Source: Arcuatula senhousia (lineage: Eukaryota > Mollusca > Bivalvia > Mytilida > Mytilidae). From it: DNA of 64,000 nt. The DNA is taken from the NCBI GenBank assembly GCA_963971305.1, contig OZ020307.1, positions 15,947,501-16,011,500 of the forward strand, read 5' to 3'. The notes below the pieces were generated by a model that saw nothing but the letters and a program-made list of their open reading frames with translations, was not told the origin of the DNA and made no database searches. The translations under genes were made by a program, and so were the position numbers. Below, piece after piece: positions 1 through 12,995 of this stretch (its first letter is position 1; each line of letters begins with the position of its first letter).

Positions 1-2258
1 CTCCTATGTTTGATCTAAAACAACCTGTGGTAAGGTTTATCATGTACTTTGACACCATTTGTATATCAGTCTGTTACTGTGTTTCATTTAAGTGTAGTTT
101 ATGTCTGATTTTTAGCTCACCTGACCCGAAGGGTCATGTGAGCTATTGTCATCGTTAGGCGTCCGTCGTCCGTCCGTCTGTCCGTCGTCCGTCGTCCGTC
201 GTCCGTTAACTTTTCTTCAAAGATCTTCTTCTCTGAAACCACTGAAGGGATTGCATTGATACTTGGTATACATGATCTTTAGGATGTCCTCTACCAAGTT
301 TGTGAATTATATACACGTCACCCAACCAACATGGCCGCCGTTGCTAAAAATAGAACAGGGGGGGGCAGACCATTGTTTTTGGCTTATAACTCGAAAAGTA
401 TAAGAGATAGAGAAAATCTGAAGCCACCTTTCGTGTTCAGCATCAAAAGCTCTACAAATCTCTCCATTGAGTCAAAGTTGTGAAACGACTCCTTTTAGGA
501 GTTATTGCCCTTTAATCATCAAAATTGACCATTTTTGCAGTTTTTGGACTATATCTGGAAAACCGTTAGAGCTAGAGGAAAAGTTAGCATTGCAGAATTG
601 TTAAGCTATTTGAGATCTACAAAAATGATTTCAGGGTCTAAATTGTCAGATCAGCCGTTTAAGAGTTATTCCCCTTTAACTGTTTCTTTCCATTAATTTA
701 CACTGATTTTCAAAAATCTTCTTCTCTGAAACCCCTGAAGGGATTGCATTGATACTTGGTATACATGATCTTTAGGATGTCCTCTACCAAGTTTGTGAAT
801 TATATACACGTCAACCAACCAACATGGCCGCTGTTGCTAAAAATAGAACAGGGGGGTCAGACCATTGTTTTTGGCTTATAACTCAAAAAGTATAAGAGAT
901 AGAGAAAATCCGAAGCAACCTTTCATGTTCAGCATCAAAAGCTCTACAAATCTCTCCTTTGAGTCGAAGTTGTGAAACAACTCCTTATAGGAGTTATTGC
1001 CCTTTAATCGTCAAAATTGACCATTTTTGCAGTTTTTGGACAATATCTTGAAAACTGTTAGAGCTAGAGGAAAAGTGTGCATTGCAGAATTGTAAAGCTC
1101 ATTCAGATCTACAAAAATGAGTTCAGGGTCAATATTGTCAGATCAGCCATTTAAGAGTTATTCCCCTTTAACTGTTTTTTTTTTCCATTAATTTTAACTG
1201 ATTTTCAAAAATCTTCTTCTCTGAAATCACTGAAGGGATTGCATTGATACTTGGTATACTTGATCTTTAGGATGTCCTCTACCAAGTTTGTGAATTATGT
1301 ACATGTCGACCAACCAACATGGGTGCCATTACTAAAAATAGAATAGGGGGTTAGACCATTGTTTTTGGCTTATAACTCGAAAAGTATAAGAGATAGAGAA
1401 AATCCAAAGCAACTTTTCATGTTCAGCATCAAAAGGTCCTTACAGGAGTTATTGCCCTTTAACTGTTTTTTTCTATTAATTTAAGCTGATTTCCAAAAAT
1501 CTTCTCTGAAACCACTGAAAGGATTGTTTTGCAACTTTGTATACTTGAAAGTTTGTGAAATTTATTCAAACTTTGGCATAAGAGATCAGGTGGGCGATTC
1601 AGGCTCCTGGGAGCCTCTAGTTATGGAACTTCATGCTATAAAGTTAATTTGTCAAAATATGTGCAAGACCATTTGCAATTTCATTGTTGTGTATTTTTGA
1701 GTTGTCTTTCTTACACTGTATTTTCAATAATTCATTATCAGAATGGGGTAAGTAGGTTTATGATGCAGTGTAGACCCTAAGTTTTGTTTGCATTGTTGAA
1801 AATATCAACTAATTTCACAAACTTTTCTTTGAAAAAAAGAATTCAATTGTACCCATTAACAAGCATGCTGATCAATAAAACATGGTTGTGTCCCCTTGTA
1901 TGATTTCCTGTGGTTATGGTCATGTTGTTGAGTGGAGTTTTGAATGAATAAATAAATCAATTTTAAGTTTTCGAATATACATGTAGATATTTGCATCTGA
2001 ATGATTGAGTTCCTGTTTTACCATTGACATTTGGAATGTAAATACCTAGACCTTCTCTCTTTAAGCTTTTACATTGGACCATTTATAGCATTTAGAATAT
2101 TGAAAAAGTATGTTTGAAGTTATGCTGGGATCCATTAATATCGTTAATTATAAAATGCTAAATTTCACATCACCCGAAACTTTTATATGTTGTTCTTTTG
2201 ATTGTTCTTTAAATTTTTAATGTATTTGCATTTTTAACCAATTTTCATTTTCTTTCAG
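1..2258 (+). other. EEF2K intron (3' part) carrying H1 element A
   Basis: The window opens inside an EEF2K intron. Apart from H1-A (110-1622) I see no exon or RNA gene. The acceptor tract at 2241-2258 is TTTTCATTTTCTTTCAG-like, followed by the exon at 2259. Confidence 0.8.
110..1622 (+). mobile_element. H1 family HINE-like non-autonomous element, copy A
   Basis: Non-coding rolling-circle-type element. A T run leads into the head hairpin at 115-143 (GCTCACCTGACCC / GGGTCATGTGAGC), then a CCGTC microsatellite (about 161-206). About three tandem core units of roughly 494 bp follow (starts near 222, 716, 1211), plus a short fourth from about 1498. Near the end is the inverted copy of the head (1586-1595), a perfect palindrome AGGCTCCTGGGAGCCT (1601-1616) and the CTAGTT terminus. 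The head copy offset from the end is the asymmetric terminal inverted repeat typical of Helentron-derived HINEs. There is no coding capacity. Confidence 0.8.
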
Positions 2259-4913
2259 GAAGAACGACAGATGTTTGAAAGAATGAGGGCTCAAAGAGCA
2301 AGACCATCTTGTGTAGCGCTAGAAAAAGATCTCAGAAAACTCAACAACCTCAAGATAGGAGATTCCATTTTGGGAAAGGTATTTATTAATATAATACTAA
2401 GTAAAGTAAGCTCCATATAACCCAGTGAATAAACTAGAGCCTTACAAAACATAGAGAGTTATCCTTGTTTTTTGTCCAATGAAAACCAGTATGAACTAAA
2501 AACATACAAGCAATCTGTTTTCCTTTTATTTGTGTATGGATATTGATGAAATCCAGAACAAATATTCTATTCAGAGTTTTTCTTTGATTTTCATCATTAG
2601 TTGATAATTATGAAGACAAGTAATAATACATGATTGTTTTACATGATGATGCTTTAATATGGTCATAAGTTTTAACTTAAATTTTGTTTGGTTATCAGGT
2701 ACATCATGAGATGGCTAAGTACCATGAGATAGGACGATTTATCATTGGAGATGAGAAGAATGATGATTTGATTGACTGGTCTTCAGCAATATTCCATGAG
2801 GAACATGCTGCAGAACTTGGTGAATTGGAAGCTATTGTAACAATGGCAAGATTATACCTGAACCTGGAGAGAGATGTTCTTGTTAATTGTATTGTAGAGG
2901 TCAGTTGATTTTGTGATGCCTGCATTTGAGGAGAGACATATAGGGGTCACAATATATTGTCTGTGTCATGGTTATTACAAAAATGTCAGACTCAATTTTT
3001 CACCAGCTGCATATAGTGGAATCTTCAATTTCCACACAAGTTTCATCATAATAAGAATATTAGTACATGCTCAATGCATGATACATGTACTTTTTGCCCT
3101 TATTCAATAATGAATGTCGTTGATGTGTTTGGAAAAATTTTCATAATAGTTTTATCAGCAACTTCTAATCACAGTCCCTTGATATTTAATAAACAGTATC
3201 AGCATTGGGTCCCATAAATAGTCATAATGTGGGATTCAATTTCAGGTTTGTTCCTCACCTACTTCCTGTTAAGTGAAATTCTTTTTTTGCTGTTTCTGTT
3301 TAACTTAAATTTGGTTGGTTTTTTCTCTTTAGCAAAATGATGAGAACCTTGAGCAAGGACTGCAGTACATGATACAGGCAGCTGAGGCAGGGGATAGGAG
3401 CTCTATGTTGTATATGGCTAAAGCATTTGAGACTGGAATAGGTCTCAGTACTGTCAGGTAATGTCTAATTACACACATAGATGAGCATAAGTTTTTAAAG
3501 AAGCAAAACAATCTTGTAAAACCATGTTATAATGTATGTATCTGTATAATTTGGTTTAGAAAAGTTATGAACTTTAACATGGTGCATGACATACCGTATA
3601 GCGGGTTATTTTCGCGGGGGTAAATTTTCACGGTTGTTGTGTCATAAGGTATGTGAAAAAACTTTGCTTTTTTTTTGCGATTGTGAATACGTTATATGAT
3701 TTCTATTAGATGGATATTTTCACAGGATTTATTTTCGCGATTTCCTTCGACCCGCAAAAAATAAGCGAAAGTTAAACCACCACGAAAATAACCCGCTATA
3801 CGGTATGTCATGCACCATGTTTAAGTTCATAACTTTTCTTAACCAAATTATACAGATACATACATTATAACATGGTTTTACCCGATTGTTTTGCTTCTTT
3901 AAAAACTTATGCTCATCTATGTGTGTAATAAGTTGGAAGATGGATAACTTGGTTGAAAATTAAGAAATTTGTTCTCCATGCACACTTAGAACTTTTAAAT
4001 GAAGTTACATATACCTGTAGTTGTTCTGAAAGTCACCAATGAAATGTTATGCCAGATGTACTTCATATTTCGCTGTTCACATTAATTTCAACTGTCTCAT
4101 TCTGCATTACAGGAGCATATCATGGGAAGATGCTATCCACTACTATGATCTGGCTATCAAGACAGAGAGCCATGATGAAGGTGGGGAATACGACAGCACA
4201 ATTAATGACCCCTTGTACCAGATACAGGCCAAGGAGGCGGAGTTATACAGAACAGGGGGACATGGTCTACAGAAGGATCCTAGTTATGCTGGTATGTTGT
4301 TTACCTATATAAGGTGCTTAAATCCGTATGTAACAGTATTAAAAGTTTACTCAATGAAATTTGGCAGCAAGTGCTTACGCTGCCAGAGCATCTTGAATTA
4401 AAAAAAAAAATCATGACAACTCGATTGCAAGTTTTTAACCAGTAAACTTTTGAAATGTCCCTTATAAAATTGGAAATGGACAGGAAGCTACCACTTCACA
4501 AATACAACAGTGCTTTTTTTTAAGGCCTTTATTTGTACTCTAAAAGCCTCATTGCAGATGAATATATATTTATATTGCTTTAAATGTTCTAAAATCTTTG
4601 CTGATATAAGTTTTTAGTCAGTTAATCAAACTTAGGTTTAGAAATTCCTCTAAGTTGAAATATAAGGAGACGTTCATGAAACTTTGTGCACTAGATCATC
4701 ATGTAATAAACAGTAAAAAAAAACACAGTTATTTGACATATCTATTTTTTTAATGTTTTAATAGACATTAATTTCATCTTATTTATGACCACTGTTTTAG
4801 GTGATCTTTACAATGAAGCAGCAGAAAATGCCATGGCTGGCATGAAGGGTCGACTTGCCAATAAATATTTTGCTTTGGCAGAAGAATGTTATGGTGAGGT
4901 TGAAGAGGAGTAG
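2259..4913 (+). CDS. EEF2K: Eukaryotic elongation factor 2 kinase, last five coding exons (partial gene)
   Basis: eEF2K is a calmodulin-dependent alpha-kinase that phosphorylates eEF2 and slows translation elongation. Only the C-terminal part is here; the alpha-kinase domain lies upstream of the window. Exons: 2259-2378, 2699-2899, 3333-3457, 4113-4291, 4801-4913 (stop TAG). All have AG acceptors and GT donors, and they sum to 738 nt (245 aa plus stop). The protein matches the SEL1-like/eEF2-binding C-terminus of the family. Exon 1 ends with the IGDSILGK motif (human IGKSILGK). Exon 2 has AKYHEIGRF and EEHAAELGELEAI. Exon 3 has AAEAGDRSSM. Exon 4 has HDEGGEYD. Exon 5 has GDLYNEAAENAM and MKGRLANKYF, as in human eEF2K, which also ends a few residues after this. 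The final acidic GEVEEE tail resembles the human end. Identification is by remembered family sequence. Confidence 0.94.
3468..3931. repeat. Large palindrome: MITE flanked by inverted copies of intron sequence
   Basis: A MITE-like element (about 3593-3804) has terminal inverted repeats beginning ACCGTATAGCGGGTTATTTT. The intron sequence to its left (3468-3592) is repeated in inverted orientation to its right (3805-3931), with only a few mismatches over about 125 bp. The whole can fold into one hairpin with about 150-bp arms. It starts some 10 nt after the EEF2K exon donor at 3458. Confidence 0.85.
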
Positions 4914-5373
4914 AAGGTACAGCACTTCATGCTACAATGCCTAATATGTAATAATGGGATGTCCTTGGCTTTGATCTTGGAACAGTGAATTGTGAAAATA
5001 GGGATGAAAAGCTGTATTTTGTGATTGACATGTTTCACACATGTACATTTTATGGTCTCTGGACTATTAAAGTCTCTAATGTTGAGTAGCTTTAGAGTGG
5101 TAACTTTGTAGTTGACTATTTACCACTTCATTTGGCAATACATGGCCATTAAAATGTTGATAGAACTGTGATGGCTGATATAATGTTCATTATTCAGAAA
5201 TTGTAGTCCTTCATTTATTTTGTAATGTGGACTGAGAAATGGTTATGAGAACATTAAAAGCATTGATAGTGCTCTATTCATGCATCATAAGTATTCACAA
5301 ATTGTATGTCTTTCTTATAGGTAATGAGTTTTCTGATTGTGATGCATATCTTCAATTTGCATATTCTAACCTT

Positions 5374-5734
5374 CTCGCAAGCGGAGAGCTCTACGGTATT
5401 TGTTTCCTCGAGAAATTTGCTAATGCTGATTTAGATTTTTTATGGTCCGGAAAGGGTTATTATTTTTACAGGACCGGAGTGAATGTTAAAATAATTTATA
5501 AGAAAAGAAATAATGCTTAAAAAAATAATAAATTGCGCTTTTTACAAGAAAATAATAATCTCAAAATAATAAATACACATAAGCTGCTCGTTTCGTCTTG
5601 GTTGTATGCACGTACGAAACTAACGTGTCTCGAAGCTTAATCGCCCCATACCATCTCGCCCCAAATACATTATATAAACAAAACGTAGTCCCTTTTAGCT
5701 ATGCTCGCATTTAGGCAATGCCTACTCCATATTA
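5374..5734 (+). mobile_element. H6 family element, head-deleted copy
   Basis: Almost the same sequence as 31060-31588, including the CTACGGTATTTGT, CACGTACGAAAC and TAGGCAATGCCTA segments. It lacks the intact 5' head. The GGGCACAAAGTGCCC hairpin present in the other copy is missing, apparently lost between short AGCGG direct repeats. About 150 bp of interior sequence near 5663 is also missing. Confidence 0.75.
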
Positions 5735-8700
5735 TGTAGTATATCTGTTTAGTACATTATTTTACCACTTGAAGAACTAAATTATATTTTCCTTTATTAT
5801 CTCAGCTATATTGTTGTAAAATTATATAATTCTGATAACTAGAATTAATATTTATATACTTTACTAAACCTGCTGGAAAAATCTGATGCAAAAATTTAAT
5901 ATATTTTTTTGTGTTTTTGATTGTTTAGGTATTGTGTTAGTGTATACCAATTATTGTTTGATTGTTAGAGGTTATTTTTTTTTATCTTTTTTTGCTCTAT
6001 GTATTACTCATAAACTATTCCATATAGTGTTTAAAAGTAATATTAACATTATAAGCTTCTTGATAACAGCCACTTTATGATGAGATATGAATTTTGGGTT
6101 ACATAATTTTCCATTAAGGAAAATCAGATTTTTAGAAAATATTTGAAATTCAACTGAACAAAACTGCATTTCTGTGCCTTTATTTAAATTAACAATTGAT
6201 ACATTCTTTATAAGTGCTAGTTAAAAAGTCAAACATTATACAGTTTTTAAGAATTAAGTAAGAAATTATATAAAGAATAATTGATTAGAATTGCGCATTG
6301 ATTTTATCTTTCAACTTTAATAGTTGTTTCATGATAATGAAGTTATGGTAATATATTTAATTAATCTATTTAATTCTTGGAATTTTTGCAAATTATTTAT
6401 ACAAATTCTTTTCATCTAAAAACCATTCCTTCAAGAATATAATTTTGTAGAACATCAAAGTGTCTAAAGTTTAAAGTCATTCTTATAAAACACTGTGACA
6501 TTTTCAATCATTCTGCAATACTCATGATCTTTTTTGCATAATTGACAAATATGGGTATTTTATAGCTATATTCCTGCATCTGGTTGATATGTGTTTTTGT
6601 CCTTGTAAATAGTTTTATCCTGTGACCAAAAAAAAAGTTAGTTGCAATGAAATTTATGCATGAAATATTGCTTTCTGTAATTGCCAGGTTTGTGTTTAAT
6701 ATTAAAAACTCATTTTTAACATTTTCATGACCTATGCATTTTACACTTAATAATAATTATTTTTATTTTATTTTTGATAAGTAGTATTCTTTTCTGTTGT
6801 CAAATTAGAATCATCTTTTAAATTTATTTTTGCTTCAAAGTCTTGTTAAGTGTTCTATTGAATTTGTTCACAAAATGATATTATTTTAACTAGGTTTTAA
6901 CCAGACTTACATTCCTGAGTAATATGAAACTAAGTGAAAATGCTTTTGGAAGATTGTATGAGAAATTTATAAAAAAGTTTATTTCTGTTTAATATTAACT
7001 GGATTTTACACAGATTTTGTAATTTACAGAACTATACAAAAATGCACTTGTTTGTAAAAGGTGTTATTGAGGGTATACCATTGTTGAACTGTTCTATGAA
7101 CATGTTCATAATGACCTGTTTGGGGATCATTAAAAAATGATTTACATGTAAGTGATTATGATAAGGCCCATAATGTCAAACCACAAGAAAGGCCCCCCGA
7201 TGTCAAATACAAGGACTACTGAAGGGAAGTGGGGAAAAGTATTTTAATAAATAAACCTTTGACAGATTGATTACACAATGCATTATATTGCAAAAAATTA
7301 AACAAATTATATTGTGCATTCCCACACCCTTAAGTATTTTTTAACCAAATAGCATTAATGTTAAGATTGTGCCATAGTTGAAATACTTGTGTCACAGGAA
7401 ATGTATTTTATCAATGATTTATAGAAAAACTTTATTTGGACTTATGTGTTTTGTATGAGGAGATCCAATTTATATAATATAAACTTCTTTTTCACAATTT
7501 TTGTGCAGCAAAACCATCAGTTTTCTTTAAGAGATACAACTTAAATAGTAAGTTTTAAGTACCATTAAGTAACATTTAATAATATTTGCTATTGAACTTG
7601 TATAAAGCACAGATCTCATGCAACTTTAATAACTGCAGGGATATTATTTTATTTCAATTACTGGTATCATTCATTTATAATGGCTTTGTAGTTGTGCGCA
7701 GAAATAAGCAAACACTTCACAGTTGATTCATTTGTTTGATGTGTAATTTATTCATAGATGTTCTCATTATATATGGTGGAGGAAGTATTATTGGTAGAGG
7801 GATGATATATTCATTATATTGAAGTTGTGTGGTAGAATTTAGAATAGTTGAGGTGAAGGGTAGCATTTAACATAGTACATGTATAACATCTCCCAAAGGA
7901 TGGTTATTTGAATTCTTTGAACATTTTACTCATATATTGTATATAGTGTTTGTTAAAACTTTTAGACTTAGCATGTTACCTTAGTCTTTTATGTCTTAAC
8001 TGTGAAGTGTTTGTTTAAAAAGATGTACCTTATTTTAAACCATTCAGAAATCTGATGCAATATTGTTTTGTCAGCATTGTTTAACATTGTAGTTTATATT
8101 TATACCATAGATATATATTTATATTTTCTTGGTGTTCTGTGGTATTCATTTAAAAAAAGAATTCAGATTTCACAAAATGGCAAACCAGTTTTAATAATAA
8201 CACAATAATTTTAATGTTGTAGAATGGTAATTTTCATTACTTTTTTATTTACATGTATTTGTATTAGGTTTTGTCTTTATATATATTGGCTCAAATTTTC
8301 AACGTTATAATTGGCTATGTTTAAGATTTTATTCACTTTATGTTGAGCTGTATTTTAGCCAATATCTAAATCTTCACAGTCCTTACAGTAATTATTTTTA
8401 TGGATTAAAATTTATAATACATGTGTGTTGATCTGGCGAATTTTTGAAATTTATCTAATAGTTGAAAATTTAATCTTGAATATTTTTAACAAACGGATGG
8501 TCAAGTCAAAAATTTTAGCTGGTCTTTGTTGTTTCCTCCCTTTATACTTTCCTTTTGTATTTGTGCATATAATGCTAATGTTATAATCACTTAAATAAAA
8601 TCTAACATCAGTTGATTGGCAAACTTCGTGCTTAATAATTGTTGCTTTAGTGCTTTAAATAATCATGATTTTATTCTCTGTAACTAAGTATGATTGTATG

Positions 8701-9991
8701 TAGGTTGTATCTTTTTACTTTTTATAACTTTATTATTTCTGGTACATTCAAGATGTAGAATTATAATGTATTTGTTATTAAGCACCTTGTAACATTTCTT
8801 ATGCATTCTTGGCTGATAATGTGCTTCATAAAATGTCATGTTTGGGTGTTATTCCACGAATACCTAAATATAGTGTAATGTTAAATGTAATTCATTTTAA
8901 GAGGTTATAAGGGTAAATGATAAGGGAAATAAATAGTATTCATTTATGTAATTTTGTGTCTATTAAAAGTTTTCTACCATATTGTAGTAAAATGCTCTTA
9001 ATTCATTTAACCATAATATGTCTCATATTGGCATAGTAACATATAGGTCATATTGTTAATCAGATCTATCTTCCATAATTTTTTTAATGGATATGTCGAA
9101 ATATTTTTGATAGATTTTTCTCTTTAAATTTTAAATTATTTCAAACATAAAATTCAGTTCATTAATATTGTGTCAGACATAGATATTTAAGAATGATTGT
9201 AACAATTTCATTAAACTCTATTGAGAGAAAGGCATTATAATGTTTTGAACAGTGGATACTAATTAGGACAGGGATTATTATCTTGTAAATGGTGTATTTT
9301 TCTGTGTTTATAGATTCAGTGAATTTTAAATAAACAGGATAGTACATGTCTAGAATTGTAATGTCTGGTCACTGTTAGAATTAGGACCTTCTATTGTTAG
9401 AAAATGTAATAATATGTGAAGAAAATTGTTTGACAAGATAAAACATAATTGTAAATGCAACACATGTAGACAATTGATGTAATGTAAAATAAGTATTATG
9501 GGATAAGATGGTTTTTATGTTTGGTGTGTTTTATAAGGAAATATCAAATACCTGTACAAGTTTTAAGAAGAGAACTGATCCCCTCTAAAAAAAACTCCAT
9601 GATTATAGTAAATATTTTATACAGTTGATGCAAGAAGTGTCATTCTTAATGCTGATCCCATAAACATAAAATATTTACATAACTCTAAAATGAGATGGTC
9701 TGCTGATTCATATAATAAATTACACTTTAGCAGAAGTAAAACATAAATATGCTTATTGACATATAAAAACCCATTCTTTCCAATGAAAGAGATAATTGCA
9801 TTCACAGGTCATAAAAATTATGCAAATCGTTTATGTTTATAATGGTTAAAAAAAATAAAAACCTACAGTATGCTATGCTTATACTATATAAACCACTGCT
9901 TTTAAGGAAATGTAAATATATTTTACATTTTTAATGTTATTTTTGTGTGTTGTTTTATACTTTGTTAACGGCACACTTGTGTTCTTTTTCA

Positions 9992-9997
9992 ATTAAA
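9992..9997 (+). terminator. Candidate EEF2K polyadenylation signal ATTAAA
   Basis: ATTAAA is followed about 20 nt later by TGGTGTTTTATTTG, a plausible GU-rich downstream element. It is the last good signal before repeat-rich intergenic sequence. Confidence 0.5.
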
Positions 9998-10015
9998 GAA
10001 AAACTTAAAATAATA

Positions 10016-11150
10016 TGGTGTTTTATTTGTTTTATTATTTTTGTCAATACCTTTAATGATATCATATAGAACAATACCTTTAATGATATCATATAGAAGA
10101 AAGTGTTAACCTATGTTACTGTCTATAAGCTTGCCCTTGTTGTCTTTGTCTGCAACATGTCGGATGGACAAAGAAATGGTCGCCCGACTGTGTTAATGTG
10201 TCATCTGAAGCCCCTGAATGGATTTTGTTGTTATTGAGAAGTGTTTGTTTGAGAGTAAATTAATAGTAGTTGATTATTTATTAAAACCTATTTGATTTTT
10301 GGTGGATTTCATAGTGAAAGCCCTTACACAGAACAGATTTTGCTGAACTTGTTATATCCCTGCAAACAAAGTTGTTTGTTTTATGGGGGCAAGATACAAC
10401 AAAGATAAACTCTGGTATTATTATGCTGATTGTGGGCAGATGACAGTCAATAATTGGTATCCAAATTATTACTTTAAAAGGTTTCAATTGATTGCATGGA
10501 AACTTTGGGATATTGTTACGTACCAAGTTGGAAGGAATCCAATTGATTTGGGTGAAATTCTGTCAAAGGTTAACATCATGGTGACAGAAAAACTTGAGAA
10601 AAATTCTTAAAAATAGGGTTACTGGGCAACATCTTTGACGTGTTTAAAAGCAATTTCAATGAAACGTTGATGGTTTGCTGCTACAGTAATAAAGTATAAG
10701 ATTTATAGAAGTGAAAACCAAAGGTTAGTATGATGAATGTTGGACAGAAGGCAGGAAGGAGATTTTTGCAACTACAAATCAGTGATTCACAGCTTTCGAT
10801 ATTCAGCATAGGCCCTATGTTGTGGGATACCATCTTACTAGATATCATAAGACTTGATCACAATGGAAGTTGGTCTCTGTGTTCAGTTACACTGACACCT
10901 TAATGATAAAAGTTAAGAGGTACCAATTGGGCACAAAAAAACAGACATGAAAACACAAAAACGAACTGAATAGCAATCAATGGCACATTCTGAGAACAAG
11001 TTACTGATGAGAAATATCGACCATTAAAGAAAATAACACCTACATGTACATTTATCATCAAAGGAACAATAAGGAAAGTGAATCACTTAGATAAAGACTG
11101 CTCATATTTCATGATTTCTTATCCTTTAATAAGAGGGGGCCTGAATGACT
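10016..11150. other. Intergenic, no gene seen
   Basis: A relic head at about 10355-10393 (CCCTGCAAACAAAG ... ATGGGGGCAAG) looks like another decayed hairpin-headed repeat. The rest is AT-rich without recognisable features. Confidence 0.5.
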
Positions 11151-11308
11151 AAGTTGTCTAAGGTGCTGGTTTGAATACAAATGTACCTCTCTATTGGTCA
11201 ATGGTCAATTACCTTTCCGATAGTGGATAGATTCAGGCTTTGTAGACGATAAAGAGATGTGGAATAAGTGTACGCGACACAACCAACATTAAAGAAACAG
11301 CAATTTAA

Positions 11309-12995
11309 ACTAGAGGCTCCCAGGAGCCTGAATCGCTCACCTGATCTTTGATGCTAAAGCCTCTTACCTAGTGTGCAACATGGTCTACATGTACTTGGTA
11401 AGTATTAAATATTTAAGAAACTAGTGAGGATAGAAAACACTTTCAAGATCAAGTGTACAATGTTACAAAGCCTTCCATTTGAAAAAAAAAAAACAAACAA
11501 GTTAAAATTGATTGAAAACACTTAAAAGGTAATCTGACAATTTTGACCCCATAATCATTTTTGTAGATCTTAATGAGCTGAACAATAATGCAATGCTAAC
11601 TATTCCTCTAAATCTTATGGCTTTTAAGATAAATCCAAAAACTGTGAAAATGGTCAATTTTGACGATTAAGGGGAAATAACTCCTATATGGAGTCGTCCC
11701 ACAACTTTGACTCAATGAAGAGTTTCGTAGAGCTTTTGATGCTGAAGAAGGAAGGTTGCTTCAGATTTTCTCTATCTCTTATACTTTTTGAGCTATAAGC
11801 TAAAAACTATGATCTGACCCCCTGTTCTATTTTTAGTAACGGCAGCCATTTTGGTTGGTCGACATTCACAAATTCCACAACCTTGGTAGAGGACATCCCA
11901 AAGATCAAGTGTACAAAGTTTCAAAGCAATCCCACCAGTGGTTTCAGAGAAGAAGATTTTTAAAAATCAGTTAAAATTGATAAAAAAATCAGTTAAAGGG
12001 GGGTAACTCTTAAACGGTTGATCTGACAATTTTGACCCTGAAATCATTTTTGTAGATCAATTCTGCAATGCTTACTTTTCCTCTAGCACTTACAGTTTTC
12101 AAGATAAAGTCCAAAAACTGTGAAAATGGTCAATTTTGACGATTGAGGGGAAATAACTCCTATAAGGAGTCGTCCTACAACTTTGACTCAATGGAGAGTT
12201 TTGTAGAGCTTGTCTGCTGAATAAAGATGGTTGCTTCAGATTTTCTCTATCTCTTATACTTTTTGAGCTATAAGCTAAAAACAATGGTCTGACCCCCTGT
12301 TCTATTTTTAAAAACAGCGGCCATGTTGGCTGGTCGACGTTCACAAATTTCACAAACTTGGTAGAGGACATTCTAAAGATCAAGTGTACAAAGTTTCAAA
12401 GCAATCCCACCAGTGGTTATAGAGAAGAAGATTTTAAAAAATCAGATAAAATTGATAGAAAAATCAGTTAAAGGGGGATAACTCTTAAACGGTTGATCTG
12501 ACAATTTTGACCTTGAAATCATTTTTGTAGATCTTAATGAGCTGAACAATTTTGCAATGCTAACTTTTCCTCTAGCACTTACAGTTTTTAAGATAAAGTC
12601 CAAAAACTGTGAAAATGGTCAATTTTGACGATTAAGGGGAAATAACTCCTATGAGGAGTCGTCCTACAACTTTGACTCAATGGAGAGTTTTGTAGAGCTT
12701 TTGATGCTGAAGAAGGAGGGTTGCTTCGGATTTTCTCTATCTCTTATACTTTTTGAGCTACAAGTTAAAAACTATGGTCTGACCCCCCTGTTCTATTTTT
12801 AGTAACAACGGCCATGTTGATTCGTCGAGGTTCACAAATTTCACAAACTTGGTAGAGGACATCCTAACGATCAAGTGTACAAAGTTTCAAAGCAATCCCA
12901 CTAGTGGTTTCAGAGAAGAAGATGTTTGAAGAAAAGTTAACGGACGGACGCTTAACGATGACAATAGCTCACCTTCGGGTCAGGTGAGCTAAAAA
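11309..12995 (-). mobile_element. H1 family element, copy D
   Basis: Minus orientation. The 3' end at 11309-11345 shows the palindrome and inverted head copy. The 5' head at 12966-12990 is shortened: the right arm of the hairpin has lost a few bases, and the microsatellite is nearly gone. Core units (about 480-490 bp) repeat at roughly 11500, 11970 and 12450. The insertion splits the retroelement relic, and the uninterrupted paralogue near 60890 fixes the boundaries. Confidence 0.8.

Larger units (their letters stand above)
4914..10015 (+). other. Long AT-rich EEF2K 3' UTR
   Basis: No convincing coding region is present; the short ORFs here are AT-rich chance frames. The stretch follows the EEF2K stop directly and ends at an ATTAAA signal (9992-9997) followed by T/G-rich sequence. 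Several earlier AATAAA motifs (for example near 8594) could give shorter transcripts. A Pumilio-type TGTATATA lies at 7938-7945. An H6 repeat copy sits at 5374-5734. A 27-28 bp direct duplication (about 10045-10098) lies just beyond the end. That the whole 5.1 kb is transcribed is inference. Confidence 0.6.

Noticed and set aside
1601..1620. Canonical Helitron 3' end (hairpin then CTAG)
   Set aside because: CTAG fits CTRR, but other copies end CTTG. The hairpin abuts the end, and the head has an inverted copy near the tail, which fits Helentron/HINE better than classical Helitrons.
5239..5520. 93-aa plus-strand ORF after EEF2K
   Set aside because: It runs from AT-rich UTR into the H6 repeat. 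The H6 part recurs at 31 kb without the upstream codons. No protein-like features.
10383..10610. 75-aa plus-strand ORF
   Set aside because: Starts in a decayed hairpin repeat and overlaps an equally long minus-strand frame. No recognisable motif or splice context.
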